From Paraburkholderia sp. DHOC27 (lineage in GTDB: Bacteria; Pseudomonadota; Gammaproteobacteria; Burkholderiales; Burkholderiaceae), in assembly GCF_003429005.1 (NCBI RefSeq), contig NZ_QVQV01000006.1:62001-126000 (forward strand): a DNA stretch of 64,000 nucleotides, read 5' to 3'. Below, one piece after another: positions 42,683 to 52,700 of the stretch. A program made the translations under genes and the position numbers. Position 1 is the stretch's first letter. Every line of letters begins with the position of its first letter. The notes beneath the pieces are model-generated. The model did not search any database and was not told the origin of the DNA. It saw nothing but the letters and a program-made list of their open reading frames with translations.

Positions 42683-45274
42683 ATGCACGAAAAATACGTT
42701 CCCTCCGACGTCGAATCCGCCGCGCAAGGGCAATGGCGCGCTGTCGACGCCTATAAGACAACGGAAATCACCGACAAGCCCAAGTTCTACTGCGTCTCGA
42801 TGCTGCCGTACCCGTCGGGCAAGCTGCACATGGGCCACGTGCGCAACTACACGATCAACGACGTGATGTACCGCTATTTGCGGATGAACGGTCACAACGT
42901 GCTGATGCCAATGGGCTGGGACGCGTTCGGCATGCCGGCGGAAAACGCCGCGATGGCCAACAACGTGCCGCCGGCGAAGTGGACCTACGACAACATCGCG
43001 TACATGAAGAAGCAGATGCAGTCGATGGGCCTTGCCATCGACTGGTCGCGCGAAGTCGCCACCTGCAGCCCCGATTACTACAAGTGGAATCAGTGGCTGT
43101 TCCTGAAGATGCTGGAAAAGGGCATCGCGTACAAAAAGACCGGCACCGTCAACTGGGATCCGATCGATCAGACCGTGCTCGCCAACGAGCAGGTGATCGA
43201 CGGGCGCGGCTGGCGTTCCGGCGCGCTGGTCGAGAAGCGCGAAATCCCGATGTACTACATGCGTATCACGCAGTACGCGGATGAACTGCTGAACGACCTC
43301 GAAGGCCTCGGCTGGCCCGAGCGCGTCAAGATCATGCAGCAGAACTGGATCGGCAAGAGCTTCGGTGTGAACTTCGGTTTCCCGTACGAGATCGACGGCG
43401 AGCAGAAGCTGCTGCGCGTGTTCACCACGCGCGCCGACACGATCATGGGCGTCACCTTCTGCGCCATCGCCGCCGAGCATCCGCTCGCCACGCGTCTCGC
43501 GCAGGACAAGCCGGAACTGCAGGCCTTCATCGAAGAATGCAAGCGCGGCGGTGTGGCCGAGGCCGACGTCGCGACGATGGAAAAGAAGGGCATGGGCACC
43601 GGTTTCTACGTCACGCATCCGCTGACGCAGGAGCGCGTCGAAGTGTGGATCGGCAATTACGTGCTGATGAGCTACGGCGAAGGCGCGGTGATGGGCGTGC
43701 CGGCGCACGACGAGCGTGACTTTGCGTTCGTGAAGAAATACGGTCTGCCAATCAAGCAGGTGGTCGCGGTCGAAGGCAAGGAGTTTTCCACTGACGCCTG
43801 GCAGGAATGGTACGGCGAGAAAACCGGCACGCTGGTCAATAGCGGCAAGTACGACGGCATGGGCTACACGCAGGCCGTGGATGCGATCGCGAGCGACCTG
43901 AAGGAACTGGGCCTCGGCGACAAGCAGATCACCTACCGTCTGCGTGATTGGGGCGTTTCGCGCCAGCGTTACTGGGGCACGCCGATTCCGATCATCCACT
44001 GCCCGACGTGCGGCGACGTGCCGGTGCCGGAGAAAGATCTGCCCGTGGTGCTGCCGGAAGACCTCGTGCCGGATGGCACGGGCAACCCGCTGGCGAAGTC
44101 CGAGGCATTCGTCAATTGCACCTGTCCCACCTGCGGTGGAGCTGCGAAGCGCGAAACCGACACGATGGACACCTTCGTCGATTCGTCGTGGTACTTCTAT
44201 CGCTACGCCGCGCCGGACGCGAAGACGATGGTCGACGAGCGCACGGATTACTGGGCGCCGATGGACCAGTACATCGGTGGTATCGAGCACGCCATCCTGC
44301 ACCTGCTGTATTCGCGTTTCTGGGCGAAGGTGATGCGCGACATGGGCCTCGTGAAATTCAACGAGCCTGCCAAAAACCTGCTCACGCAGGGCATGGTGCT
44401 CAACGAAACGTTCTATCGCGAGAGCGATGCGGGCAAGAAGACCTGGTACAACCCGGCCGACGTCACAGTAACGCACGACGACAAGGGTCGTCCGGTCGGC
44501 GCGGTGCTGAATTCGGACGGTCAGCCGGTGGTGCTGGGTGGCGTCGAGAAGATGTCGAAGTCGAAGAACAACGGGGTCGATCCGCAAACGCTGATCGACC
44601 AGCACGGCGCCGACACCGCGCGTCTGTTCGTCATGTTCGCCGCGCCGCCCGAGCAGCAGCTCGAGTGGTCGGGCGCGGGCGTGGAAGGCGCGAGCCGCTT
44701 CCTGCGTCGCGTGTGGGGCTTCGGTCATGCCAACGAAGCAGCCTTGCGTGAGCGTGCATCGTTCGATGCCGCGCAACTCGGCGAAACCGACAAGGTGCTG
44801 CGTCGCGAAATTTACAGCGTGCTGAAGCAGGCCGACTTCGACTACCAGCGTCTGCAATACAACACGGTGGTCTCGGCGGCGATGAAAATGCTCAACGCTC
44901 TGGATAGCGCCAAGGGCGCGAACCCGGCCGTGCTGCGCGAGTGCTACAGCGTGATGCTGCGCGTGCTGTACCCGGTCGTACCGCACGCCACGTTCCAGTT
45001 GTGGCAGGAACTGGGCTATGCCGACGAGTTTGGTACGCTGCTCGACGCGCCGTGGCCGAAAGTCGACGAAAAGGCGCTGGAACAGGCTGAGATCGAACTC
45101 GTGCTGCAGGTGAACGGCAAGGTTCGCGGCGCGGTGAAAGTCGCCAAAGACGCGCCGCGTGAAGAGATCGAAAAAGCTGCGCTTGCCCACGAGATGTTCG
45201 CGAAGTTCAGCGAAGGCAACGCACCCAGGAAGATCGTCGTCGTGCCTGGCCGTCTGGTGAATATCGTCGTTTGA
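42683..45274 (+). CDS. leuS: Leucyl-tRNA synthetase
   Basis: 863 aa from MHEKYVPSDVESAAQGQWRA. HIGH-type motif in PYPSGKLHMGHVRNYTIND, editing-domain segment TTRADTIMGVTFCAIAAEHP, and GVEKMSKSKNNGVDP (KMSKS). The open frame to 42647 is unconserved. A perfect TATAAT at 42573-42578 lies just after the exbD stop and is the likely -10; no strong -35 accompanies it. Divergent GC-rich antisense frames here are shadows. Confidence 0.98.
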   Translation: MHEKYVPSDVESAAQGQWRAVDAYKTTEITDKPKFYCVSMLPYPSGKLHMGHVRNYTINDVMYRYLRMNGHNVLMPMGWDAFGMPAENAAMANNVPPAKWTYDNIAYMKKQMQSMGLAIDWSREVATCSPDYYKWNQWLFLKMLEKGIAYKKTGTVNWDPIDQTVLANEQVIDGRGWRSGALVEKREIPMYYMRITQYADELLNDLEGLGWPERVKIMQQNWIGKSFGVNFGFPYEIDGEQKLLRVFTTRADTIMGVTFCAIAAEHPLATRLAQDKPELQAFIEECKRGGVAEADVATMEKKGMGTGFYVTHPLTQERVEVWIGNYVLMSYGEGAVMGVPAHDERDFAFVKKYGLPIKQVVAVEGKEFSTDAWQEWYGEKTGTLVNSGKYDGMGYTQAVDAIASDLKELGLGDKQITYRLRDWGVSRQRYWGTPIPIIHCPTCGDVPVPEKDLPVVLPEDLVPDGTGNPLAKSEAFVNCTCPTCGGAAKRETDTMDTFVDSSWYFYRYAAPDAKTMVDERTDYWAPMDQYIGGIEHAILHLLYSRFWAKVMRDMGLVKFNEPAKNLLTQGMVLNETFYRESDAGKKTWYNPADVTVTHDDKGRPVGAVLNSDGQPVVLGGVEKMSKSKNNGVDPQTLIDQHGADTARLFVMFAAPPEQQLEWSGAGVEGASRFLRRVWGFGHANEAALRERASFDAAQLGETDKVLRREIYSVLKQADFDYQRLQYNTVVSAAMKMLNALDSAKGANPAVLRECYSVMLRVLYPVVPHATFQLWQELGYADEFGTLLDAPWPKVDEKALEQAEIELVLQVNGKVRGAVKVAKDAPREEIEKAALAHEMFAKFSEGNAPRKIVVVPGRLVNIVV

Positions 45275-45362
45275 TGTTTCAGCGGTCAGTGAGCGGAGAG
45301 GCGCCGCGAGACGTGGCGCCATCCGGATGGGGTACGGGATTTACTGCGAACCAGGAGCCAAT

Positions 45363-45914
45363 GTGACTCGCAGATCGTTTTTGACGCTGGCGTGTGGGGT
45401 GATGATGCTATCCGCCTGTGGCTTCCAGCTACGCGGCCAGCAGGACTATCCGTTCAAGCGTCTTGCCGTGACGGGCGCGCCTCCCGCCTTCCTGGGACGT
45501 CTGAGCCGCGTGATCCAGGGCGGCAGTGACACGGTCGTCGTCACGTCGCCGGGCAATGCCGACGCCATCCTGCACGTGTCGGAAGGTCTTGGTAATAGCG
45601 TGCTGACGATGAATTCGCTGGGCGTCGTCGAGGAATATCAGCTGAACTACACGCTGAGCTACACACTCGTCGGCGCAGACGGCACGCAACTGATTCCGCC
45701 GAGCAATATCGCGCTGAATCGCGCGATGACGTATAGCGATCAATACGCGAACTCAAAATTCGCGGAAGCCGACCTGCTGTACGCGGACATGCGCAACGAC
45801 GCAGTCGATCAACTGACGCGCCGTCTCGGCGTGGTGCGTTCACTGCACCCGGCACCGGGGCAGGGCGTGCCGGGCGTTTCGCCGCGCGCTCCGTTGCCGC
45901 CGCCGCCTCTCTAA
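45363..45914 (+). CDS. lptE: LPS-assembly lipoprotein LptE
   Basis: 183 aa from GTG at 45363 with AGGAG 7-8 bp upstream. The lipoprotein signal ends at LSACGF (lipidated Cys near residue 19), and CGFQLRGQQDYPFKRLAV is the family start. LptE plugs the LptD barrel and helps deliver LPS to the outer leaflet. The leuS-lptE-holA order is conserved in proteobacteria and supports the call. Confidence 0.93.
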   Translation: MTRRSFLTLACGVMMLSACGFQLRGQQDYPFKRLAVTGAPPAFLGRLSRVIQGGSDTVVVTSPGNADAILHVSEGLGNSVLTMNSLGVVEEYQLNYTLSYTLVGADGTQLIPPSNIALNRAMTYSDQYANSKFAEADLLYADMRNDAVDQLTRRLGVVRSLHPAPGQGVPGVSPRAPLPPPPL

Positions 45915-46013
45915 GCACCTGTGTCTGTTGTGCGCCCGGCATGTTTTGCGGGCGCGGCATGCTCAGTGCAGAACGCCTTGCCAACCTTGATGACGTGTTG
46001 ACGACCTATCGCC

Positions 46014-47171
46014 ATGCAACTGCGACTTGACGCGCTCGAAGCGCACCTCGCGAAGGGACTCGCCGGCCTGTACGTCGTGTACGGCGACGAGCCCCTGCTC
46101 GCGCAGGAAGCGTGCGACCGCATCCGGGCAACCGCACGGGCGGCGGGTTACACCGATCGCTCGGTGTTCACGGTCGAGCGCGGCTTCGACTGGAGTTCAC
46201 TGCTTGGCGCGAGCCAGTCGATGTCGCTGTTCGGCGACCGTCAGCTGGTCGAACTGCGCATTCCGTCAGGCAAGCCCGGCAAGGAAGGCGCGGACGCGTT
46301 GAAGTCGCTGGCCGACGCCGTGAATCCCGACGTGCTCACGATGGTGACGCTGCCGCGGCTCGATGCGGCCACGCAGAAATCCGGCTGGTTCACGGCATTG
46401 GCCGAAGCGGGCGTCGCGCTGAAGATCGACCCCGTGGAACGGGCGCAGTTGCCCAACTGGGTTGGCCAGCGGCTCTCGCAGCAGGGTCAGCGGGTCGCGG
46501 CGGGTGAAGAAGGGCGGCGTGCGTTGCAGTTCATCGCGGAACGGGTGGAAGGTAATCTGCTCGCGGCGCATCAGGAGATTCAGAAGCTCGGGCTGCTGTA
46601 TCCGGAAGGCGCGCTCAGCTACGAACAGGTTCAGGACGCCGTGCTGAACGTCGCGCGCTACGACGTGTTCAAGTTGAACGAAGCCATGCTGGCCGGTGAC
46701 GTGGGTCGCCTTGCACGCATGCTCGACGGCTTGCGCGGCGAGGGCGAAGCGGCGGTGCTGGTGTTGTGGGCCGTGGTGGAGGAAGTGCGCACGCTGCTGC
46801 GGATCAAGCGGGGTGTCGCGGCGGGCAAGCCGCTCGCCATGCTCACGCGCGAGAACCGGGTCTGGGGGCCGCGCGAACGCTTGATCGGACCGGCGCTGTC
46901 ACGTGTGACGGAAGCGGCGCTGGAGAAGGGTTTGGCACTGGCTGCCAAACTCGACCGTCAGGTGAAGGGGCTGTCGGGCGGCTCGCGTGGCGATCATCGT
47001 AATGATCCGCCGCCTGATCCGTGGGATGGGCTTTTCGAGCTGGCCATGACGGTGGCCTCGCCGGGCAAGACCGCAGGCGCTGCGCCTGGCGCGGCGGCGG
47101 GCAGGGCAAGGCCACCGGGCGCACCAGCAGCGCCAGCTCGCCCGGTGATGCCAACGCGGCGCCCAGTCTAG
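46014..47171 (+). CDS. holA: DNA polymerase III delta subunit
   Basis: 385 aa. VYGDEPLLAQEACDRIRATA opens the domain I fold, followed by LFGDRQLVELRIPSGKPG and a C-terminal collar domain (VARYDVFKLNEAMLAGDVGR). It loads the beta clamp as part of the clamp loader. The last 40 residues (Ala/Gly/Pro/Arg) extend past the usual end. It lies 99 bp after lptE. Confidence 0.93.
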   Translation: MQLRLDALEAHLAKGLAGLYVVYGDEPLLAQEACDRIRATARAAGYTDRSVFTVERGFDWSSLLGASQSMSLFGDRQLVELRIPSGKPGKEGADALKSLADAVNPDVLTMVTLPRLDAATQKSGWFTALAEAGVALKIDPVERAQLPNWVGQRLSQQGQRVAAGEEGRRALQFIAERVEGNLLAAHQEIQKLGLLYPEGALSYEQVQDAVLNVARYDVFKLNEAMLAGDVGRLARMLDGLRGEGEAAVLVLWAVVEEVRTLLRIKRGVAAGKPLAMLTRENRVWGPRERLIGPALSRVTEAALEKGLALAAKLDRQVKGLSGGSRGDHRNDPPPDPWDGLFELAMTVASPGKTAGAAPGAAAGRARPPGAPAAPARPVMPTRRPV

Positions 47172-47417
47172 ACCGCGCCTGGTGTTCGCGCGGATTGTCT
47201 TGCGGCCAATGCCATGCCGTCGGGTTGCAATGTGATGCGGTCCGCGCTGACATGACCTGGCTGCGCCGCCGTCCGAAACATTCACGTCCCGATTGTTGAT
47301 ATCACACCGAGCAAGACGGCTTTACCCGCCTTACAATCGTTTGATGCTTTGATAATTCTGCCTCCTCACTGGCCTTAAAACGGGCCGCAAGACGGGCGCG
47401 GCACCACGAGAATCACC

Positions 47418-48689
47418 ATGAATATCAACCAGTACATGACCGACCTCGGCCAACGTGCCCGTCACGCTTCGCGTGCGATGGCGCGAGCGTCGACGGCCGC
47501 GAAGAATGCCGCGCTGGATGCGGTGGCCCACGCCATCGAACGTGACGCCGCGCAGTTGAAAGAAGCCAATGCGCGCGACGTAGCCAAGGCACGCGAGAAA
47601 GGGCACGACGCCGCTTTTATCGACCGTCTGATTCTGTCTGACAAAGCGCTGAAGACGATGGTGGAAGGCTTGCGCCAGGTGGCTGCGCTGCCCGATCCGA
47701 TTGGCGAGATCAGCAACCTGAAGTATCGGCCGAGCGGCATCCAGGTGGGCCAGATGCGTGTGCCGCTGGGCGTGATTGGCATCATCTACGAATCGCGTCC
47801 CAACGTTACCATTGATGCTGCCGCGCTGTGCCTGAAGTCGGGCAATGCGACGATCTTGCGCGGCGGGTCGGAAGCGCTCGAATGCAACACAGCCCTGGCC
47901 AAGCTGATCGGCGAAGGGCTCGAGGCCGCGGGTTTGCCGCAGGACGCAGTGCAGGTAGTCGGCACGTCGGATCGCGCCGCGGTCGGCGCCTTGATCACCA
48001 TGACCGAGTACGTGGATGTCATCGTGCCGCGCGGCGGCAAGAGCCTGATCGCACGTCTGATGGAAGAAGCGCGCGTGCCGATGATCAAGCATCTGGACGG
48101 CATCTGTCACGTGTACGTCGACGATCGTGCGGATCTCAAGAAGGCGCTAACGGTTTGCGATAACGCCAAGACGCACCGCTACGGCACCTGCAACACGATG
48201 GAAACACTGCTGGTGGCACGTGGCATTGCAGCGGAAGTGCTGCCGCCGTTGGGCAAGCTGTACCGCGAGAAGGACGTCGAACTGCGTGTCGACGCCGCCG
48301 CGCGCGCCGTGCTGGCGGACGCGGGTGTGGGCCCGTTGGTCGAGGCCACGGAAGAAGACTGGCGCACGGAATATCTGGCGCCGGTGCTGGCCATCAAGGT
48401 GGTGGACGATCTCGACGCCGCCATCGAGCACATCAACACGTTTAGCTCGCAGCACACCGACGCGATCGTCACCGAAGACCACGACCGCGCGATGCGTTTC
48501 CTGCGCGAAGTGGATTCGGCGAGCGTGATGGTGAATGCCTCCACGCGTTTCGCCGACGGCTTCGAATTCGGCCTGGGCGCGGAGATCGGCATTTCCAATG
48601 ACAAGCTGCATGCACGCGGGCCGGTGGGGCTGGACGGCCTGACGTCGCTGAAGTACATCGTGCTCGGACACGGTGAAGGCCGGCAATGA
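47418..48689 (+). CDS. proA: Gamma-glutamyl phosphate reductase
   Basis: 423 aa. VPLGVIGIIYESRPNVTIDA, LKSGNATILRGGSEALECN and THRYGTCNTMETLLVARGIA, where the catalytic Cys lies in GTCNTMET, define the family. It reduces gamma-glutamyl phosphate to glutamate semialdehyde in proline synthesis. ProB is not in the window. A TACAAT element lies at 47333. Confidence 0.97.
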   Translation: MNINQYMTDLGQRARHASRAMARASTAAKNAALDAVAHAIERDAAQLKEANARDVAKAREKGHDAAFIDRLILSDKALKTMVEGLRQVAALPDPIGEISNLKYRPSGIQVGQMRVPLGVIGIIYESRPNVTIDAAALCLKSGNATILRGGSEALECNTALAKLIGEGLEAAGLPQDAVQVVGTSDRAAVGALITMTEYVDVIVPRGGKSLIARLMEEARVPMIKHLDGICHVYVDDRADLKKALTVCDNAKTHRYGTCNTMETLLVARGIAAEVLPPLGKLYREKDVELRVDAAARAVLADAGVGPLVEATEEDWRTEYLAPVLAIKVVDDLDAAIEHINTFSSQHTDAIVTEDHDRAMRFLREVDSASVMVNASTRFADGFEFGLGAEIGISNDKLHARGPVGLDGLTSLKYIVLGHGEGRQ

Positions 48690-48783
48690 GAGGTGGGCCG
48701 CCAGCCGCTGGCGGTCGACTGCGGGTCTCGACTGCGGGTCGTTACCTGCATTACGCAATAGCCAACAATAAGGTCAACTAGCC

Positions 48784-49215
48784 GTGCTTGGACTCCCGAT
48801 GCTTTGGGTGAAGACGTTTCACATCGTTCTGATTGCTTCCTGGTTTGCCGGCCTGTTCTACCTGCCGCGCATCTTCGTCAATCTGGCGATGGAAACCGAA
48901 CCCGCTGCGACCGCGCGCCTGCTCATCATGGCGCGAAAGCTCTATCGTTTCATGACGTTCATCGCGTTTCCGGCGTTGGCCTGCGGGCTGTGGTTGTGGC
49001 TCGTGATCGGCATTGGACGCGGCGAGGGCTGGATGCACGCGAAGCTGGGCGTGGTCGTGCTGCTGATCGTCTATCACTTTTATTGCGGACGATTGCTGGC
49101 GACGTTCGAGCGTGGGGAGAATAAACGCTCGCATAAGTGGTATCGCATGTTTAATGAATTGCCGGTGCTGGGCATGCTGGCGGCGGTGGCGCTGGTGATT
49201 TTGAAGCCGTTTTAA
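48784..49215 (+). CDS. hemJ: Protoporphyrinogen oxidase HemJ family protein
   Basis: 143 aa from GTG at 48784 (in-frame ATG at 48799). Four hydrophobic segments; LWVKTFHIVLIASWFAGLFY carries the conserved His, with YLPRIFVNLAMET and WMHAKLGVVVLLIVYHFYCG also typical. HemJ oxidises protoporphyrinogen IX to protoporphyrin IX in haem synthesis and binds haem itself. The gene is 94 bp downstream of proA. Older annotations call it a UPF0093 or CopD-like protein. Confidence 0.88.
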   Translation: MLGLPMLWVKTFHIVLIASWFAGLFYLPRIFVNLAMETEPAATARLLIMARKLYRFMTFIAFPALACGLWLWLVIGIGRGEGWMHAKLGVVVLLIVYHFYCGRLLATFERGENKRSHKWYRMFNELPVLGMLAAVALVILKPF

Positions 49216-49217
49216 AT

Positions 49218-49235
49218 AATAAGAATATTCTTATT
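49218..49235. repeat. Perfect 18-bp palindrome AATAAGAATATTCTTATT
   Basis: It begins 3 bp after the hemJ stop. Being AT-only in its core it would be a weak terminator hairpin; binding of a dimeric regulator is the other option. It does not match the Fur box closely. Confidence 0.55.
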
Positions 49236-49264
49236 GAAATTGTCGTGATTGATTCGCGTGTTAA

Positions 49265-49294
49265 TTGTTAATGCGTGAGTTCTGTTTGTATATT
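49265..49294 (+). promoter_or_regulatory. Promoter candidate for the trimeric autotransporter
   Basis: TTGTTA (49265-49270) and TATATT (49289-49294) with an 18-bp spacer. Transcription would start near 49301, leaving a leader of about 440 nt. Confidence 0.35.
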
Positions 49295-49304
49295 TGATCT
49301 TATA

Positions 49305-49329
49305 TTGTCCGGCATTCCTTGCCGGACAA
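49305..49329 (+). repeat. 10-bp perfect stem-loop at the predicted 5' end of the adhesin mRNA
   Basis: TTGTCCGGCA and TGCCGGACAA with a 5-nt loop. No U run follows. If the upstream promoter is right, it forms the first nucleotides of the transcript, where such stems often protect mRNA from decay. Confidence 0.5.
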
Positions 49330-49744
49330 CCGGTCTAGCGCATTTCGCTGTCAAACATCTCCCGTCGCAAATTATTTTTCCTCGGTTCTCGCCTCCAGAA
49401 TTTTCCTGATCTGCATCTGCAAACGATGGCATGCTTTTGCCTGCGTTCCATCTAAGCTGTCCTCTGGTTTCCCTGCTTTGTAGGTATCTCCAATGCTGCA
49501 GGTCGTTTTATTTCGTTTTGATCGTAGGGAAACTCTGGTCTGATACCAATTTAAGAACCGTCTTATTAATCCAGGAATTGATAAATTTTATATTGGCTCC
49601 ATCCCGGAAGGATTAAAGGGATGGCCTGAAATACGCTAACTGGTCGATCCTGATTTCAATCCTTCTGTCACCGCTGACGCGTAAAGGCGCCTCGATAAAG
49701 CGCCACGCACAGAACCGTTATCCCATCTCCAGAAGGATGAAATC

Positions 49745-52700
49745 ATGAACAAGTCGTATAAAACTGTTTGGAACGAAACCACGGGCACGTACGTGGCCGC
49801 TTCGGAAACGGCGAAGAGCCGCGGAAAGGCAGGCAAGAGCCAGAAGGCGCTCGCAGCGGCGTTGATGGCACTGGGCATCGGAGCTTCCGTAGATGCCAAG
49901 GCCACCACGGCCGGTAACGGCTACCAGGCTGGGGGCTGTACGGTCACCGACACAACTCCGACGGATCCGAGCAACAGTATTGCAATTGACGGCGCGAGCT
50001 CGAAGTACTGTGCAAGTGCTACTGGGAACAGTTCGATCGCGATCGGAGCCGCCACCACAGCGGGGGGCGTGGGTACTGGCTCATCCCTGGGCGGATTGAC
50101 TGACACGACCATTGCTGCCGGCAATCCAACCGGGTACAACCAGGTGGCCTTGGGGGTTGGCGCCAGTGCCAGCGCGACGGCGGCGCTGGCCATTGGCGAC
50201 CGCTCGCTGACGAGCGGAATTTCTGCGGTCGCAATTGGCCACAACGCCACCGCATCCGGTAACTCTTCGCTTGCAATGGCGGAAACTTCCTCGGCAACGG
50301 GGGTAGGTTCGGTTGCGCTGGGTGCACTTGCCACCGCTAGCAGCGCGGGCGCCGTCGCGCTCGGCTCGAATTCAGTAGCCAATCGTGCCAACACGGTTTC
50401 CGTGGGTAGCAGCTCCCAACAACGCCAGCTCGTGAACGTAGCCGCTGGACAGCAGAAAACCGATGCAGTCAATTTGGGTCAGTTGCAGGCTGCAGGCCTG
50501 ACAACCGATTCGAGCGGCAATGCGACCAACTCGTTTGTTGCCTACGACGACTCGACGCTCGGCAAGGTCACCCTGAAGGGTGCAAGCGGCACGACGCTTA
50601 CAGATCTCGCAGCAGGCGCAGTGTCTTCGTCAAGCACGGACGCCATCAACGGTTCGCAACTGTATGCAAATGCCGCAAGCGCGGCGTCTGCCTTGGGCGG
50701 CGGTTCCAGCGTGACGGCAAGTGGCACGATTTCCGCGCCGTCGTATGTCGTAGGTGGTACAACCGTGAGCAACGTGGGTGCGGCGCTCACGAACCTTGAT
50801 GGGCGTGTGACGACGAACGCATCCAGCATCAGCAACTTGCAGACTACGGTAACAAACATAAGCAACGGCACTGGAGTGGCCAATTCGGCCTATGTCAAAG
50901 TAAATGGCGGCGCGGGCGACGGAAGTGACAGCGCATCCACGACAAGTGGCGGTGGGATTGCTATCGGCGTTAACGCGCACGCTGATACGGGAAACTACAC
51001 GGGCAGCATTGCAATTGGTAGCGGCGCGACGGCAGCCAGCAATGGTTTCTACGGACCGACAGCGTTGGGCTCGGGTGCCTATGCGACAGGTAGCAGCACC
51101 GCGGTTGGTTACACTGCGACCGCCAACGGCTCGTATTCAGTCGCGGTAGGTCGAGGAGCATCGGGAAATGCGAACAGTTCGGTCGCGGTAGGTGGCAGCT
51201 CTACCGCGAGCGGCGGTGGTGCTGTGGCGCTAGGCCAAGCCGCTTCCGCTTCCGCGGGCATTGCATTGGGCCAATCTTCCGTGTCCAGCGCCAGTAACAC
51301 AGTTTCTGTCGGCAATAGCACCTTGCAACGTCAGATTGTCAATGTCGCGGCCGGGCAGCAATCGACCGATGCGGTGAACTATGGTCAATTGAAATCGGCC
51401 GGTCTGAAAGTCGATTCGAGCGGCAATGCAACGAACTCGTTTGTTGCCTACAACGACACGACGCTGGGCAAGGTCACGCTGGGTGGCGCATCAGGCACCA
51501 CGCTGACGAATGTGGCAGCGGGCACGCTTTCGGCGTCAAGCACAGACGCGGTCAACGGCAGCCAGTTGTACACGACGAACCAGAGCGTCACGCAGAACAC
51601 AAGCGACATCGCGACGCTGAATACCCAGGTCGGTGCGATTAACGGCGAGATGACGGATGCCGTGAAATACGATTCGTCGGCGCATGACACCATCACGCTG
51701 GCCGGCACGTCGGGCACGAAGCTGACGAATCTGACCGCCGGCAGCTTGTCGGCCTCGAGCACGGACGCAGTGAACGGCTCGCAGTTGTATGCCACGAACT
51801 CGAACGTCACGAACTTGCAGAGCACGGTGAACAACATCAGCAATGGTGTTGGCATCAAGTACGTCCACGTACAGGCCATCAGCGGCACGAATACGGATTC
51901 AGTTACAACAGCGCCTGGAGATGTCGCAATTGGCGGGCGTGCTACCGCTGTGGGTGGTAGCGGGGCTGCGGCGACCGCCGTTGGCACCGATGCGGCGGCA
52001 ACTGCGATTCAAACCGTGGCTCTCGGTACGAGCGCAACTGCAAGCGCAAACGGCGATACGGCGCTTGGCGCAAATGCCCAGGCTGTCGGCTCGGGAAGTG
52101 GTGGCTCTGCAACGGCAGTTGGTTATAACGCCATTGCCAATGGCAAACTGGCCATTGCGTTTGGTTACAGGGCAAGTGCGTCGGCAACCAACGCGGTCGC
52201 TCTAGGGGCAAACTCCGTCGCTGACGTTGCCAATACCGTGTCGGTGGGCTCGTCAAGCCTTCAGCGCAAGGTCGTGAACATGGCAGCGGGCGCAGTGTCG
52301 GCATCGAGCACGGATGCGGTGAATGGCTCGCAGTTGTACGCGACGAACCAGAACGTGACCCAGAACGCCGGCAACATCACGAATCTCGACTCGCGCGTCA
52401 CGAATGTGGAAGGTTCAGTGACCAGCCTGACGAACCAGATCAATAGCGGCGGCCTGGGTCTGGTGCAACAGGACACGACGACAGGTGCTGTGGCGGTTGC
52501 CGGCAGCACGGGCGGCACGAGCGTCGATTTCACTGGCACTGCGGGCGCACGTGAACTGCTTGGCGTTGCAGCCGGCACGACCGACACGTCGGCGGTCAAC
52601 CTTGGCCAGCTGAAGTCGCTGGGTCTGAGCACCGACGCTTCGGGCAATGTCACGAATGCGTTCGTCGCCTATGACGACGCGTCGAAGGCCAAGGCCACGT

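Larger units (their letters stand above)
49216..49744. other. 529-bp AT-rich region before the autotransporter
   Basis: Clearly lower GC than the surroundings, no gene seen. It holds an 18-bp palindrome (49218-49235), a promoter candidate (49265-49294), a perfect 10-bp stem-loop (49305-49329) and about 415 nt of apparent untranslated leader. An AAGGA ribosome-binding site lies before the ATG at 49745. Confidence 0.6.

Noticed and set aside
49218..49235. Fur box beside hemJ
   Set aside because: The palindrome differs from the TGATAAT-N-ATTATCA core at several key positions and lacks the 1-bp centre.
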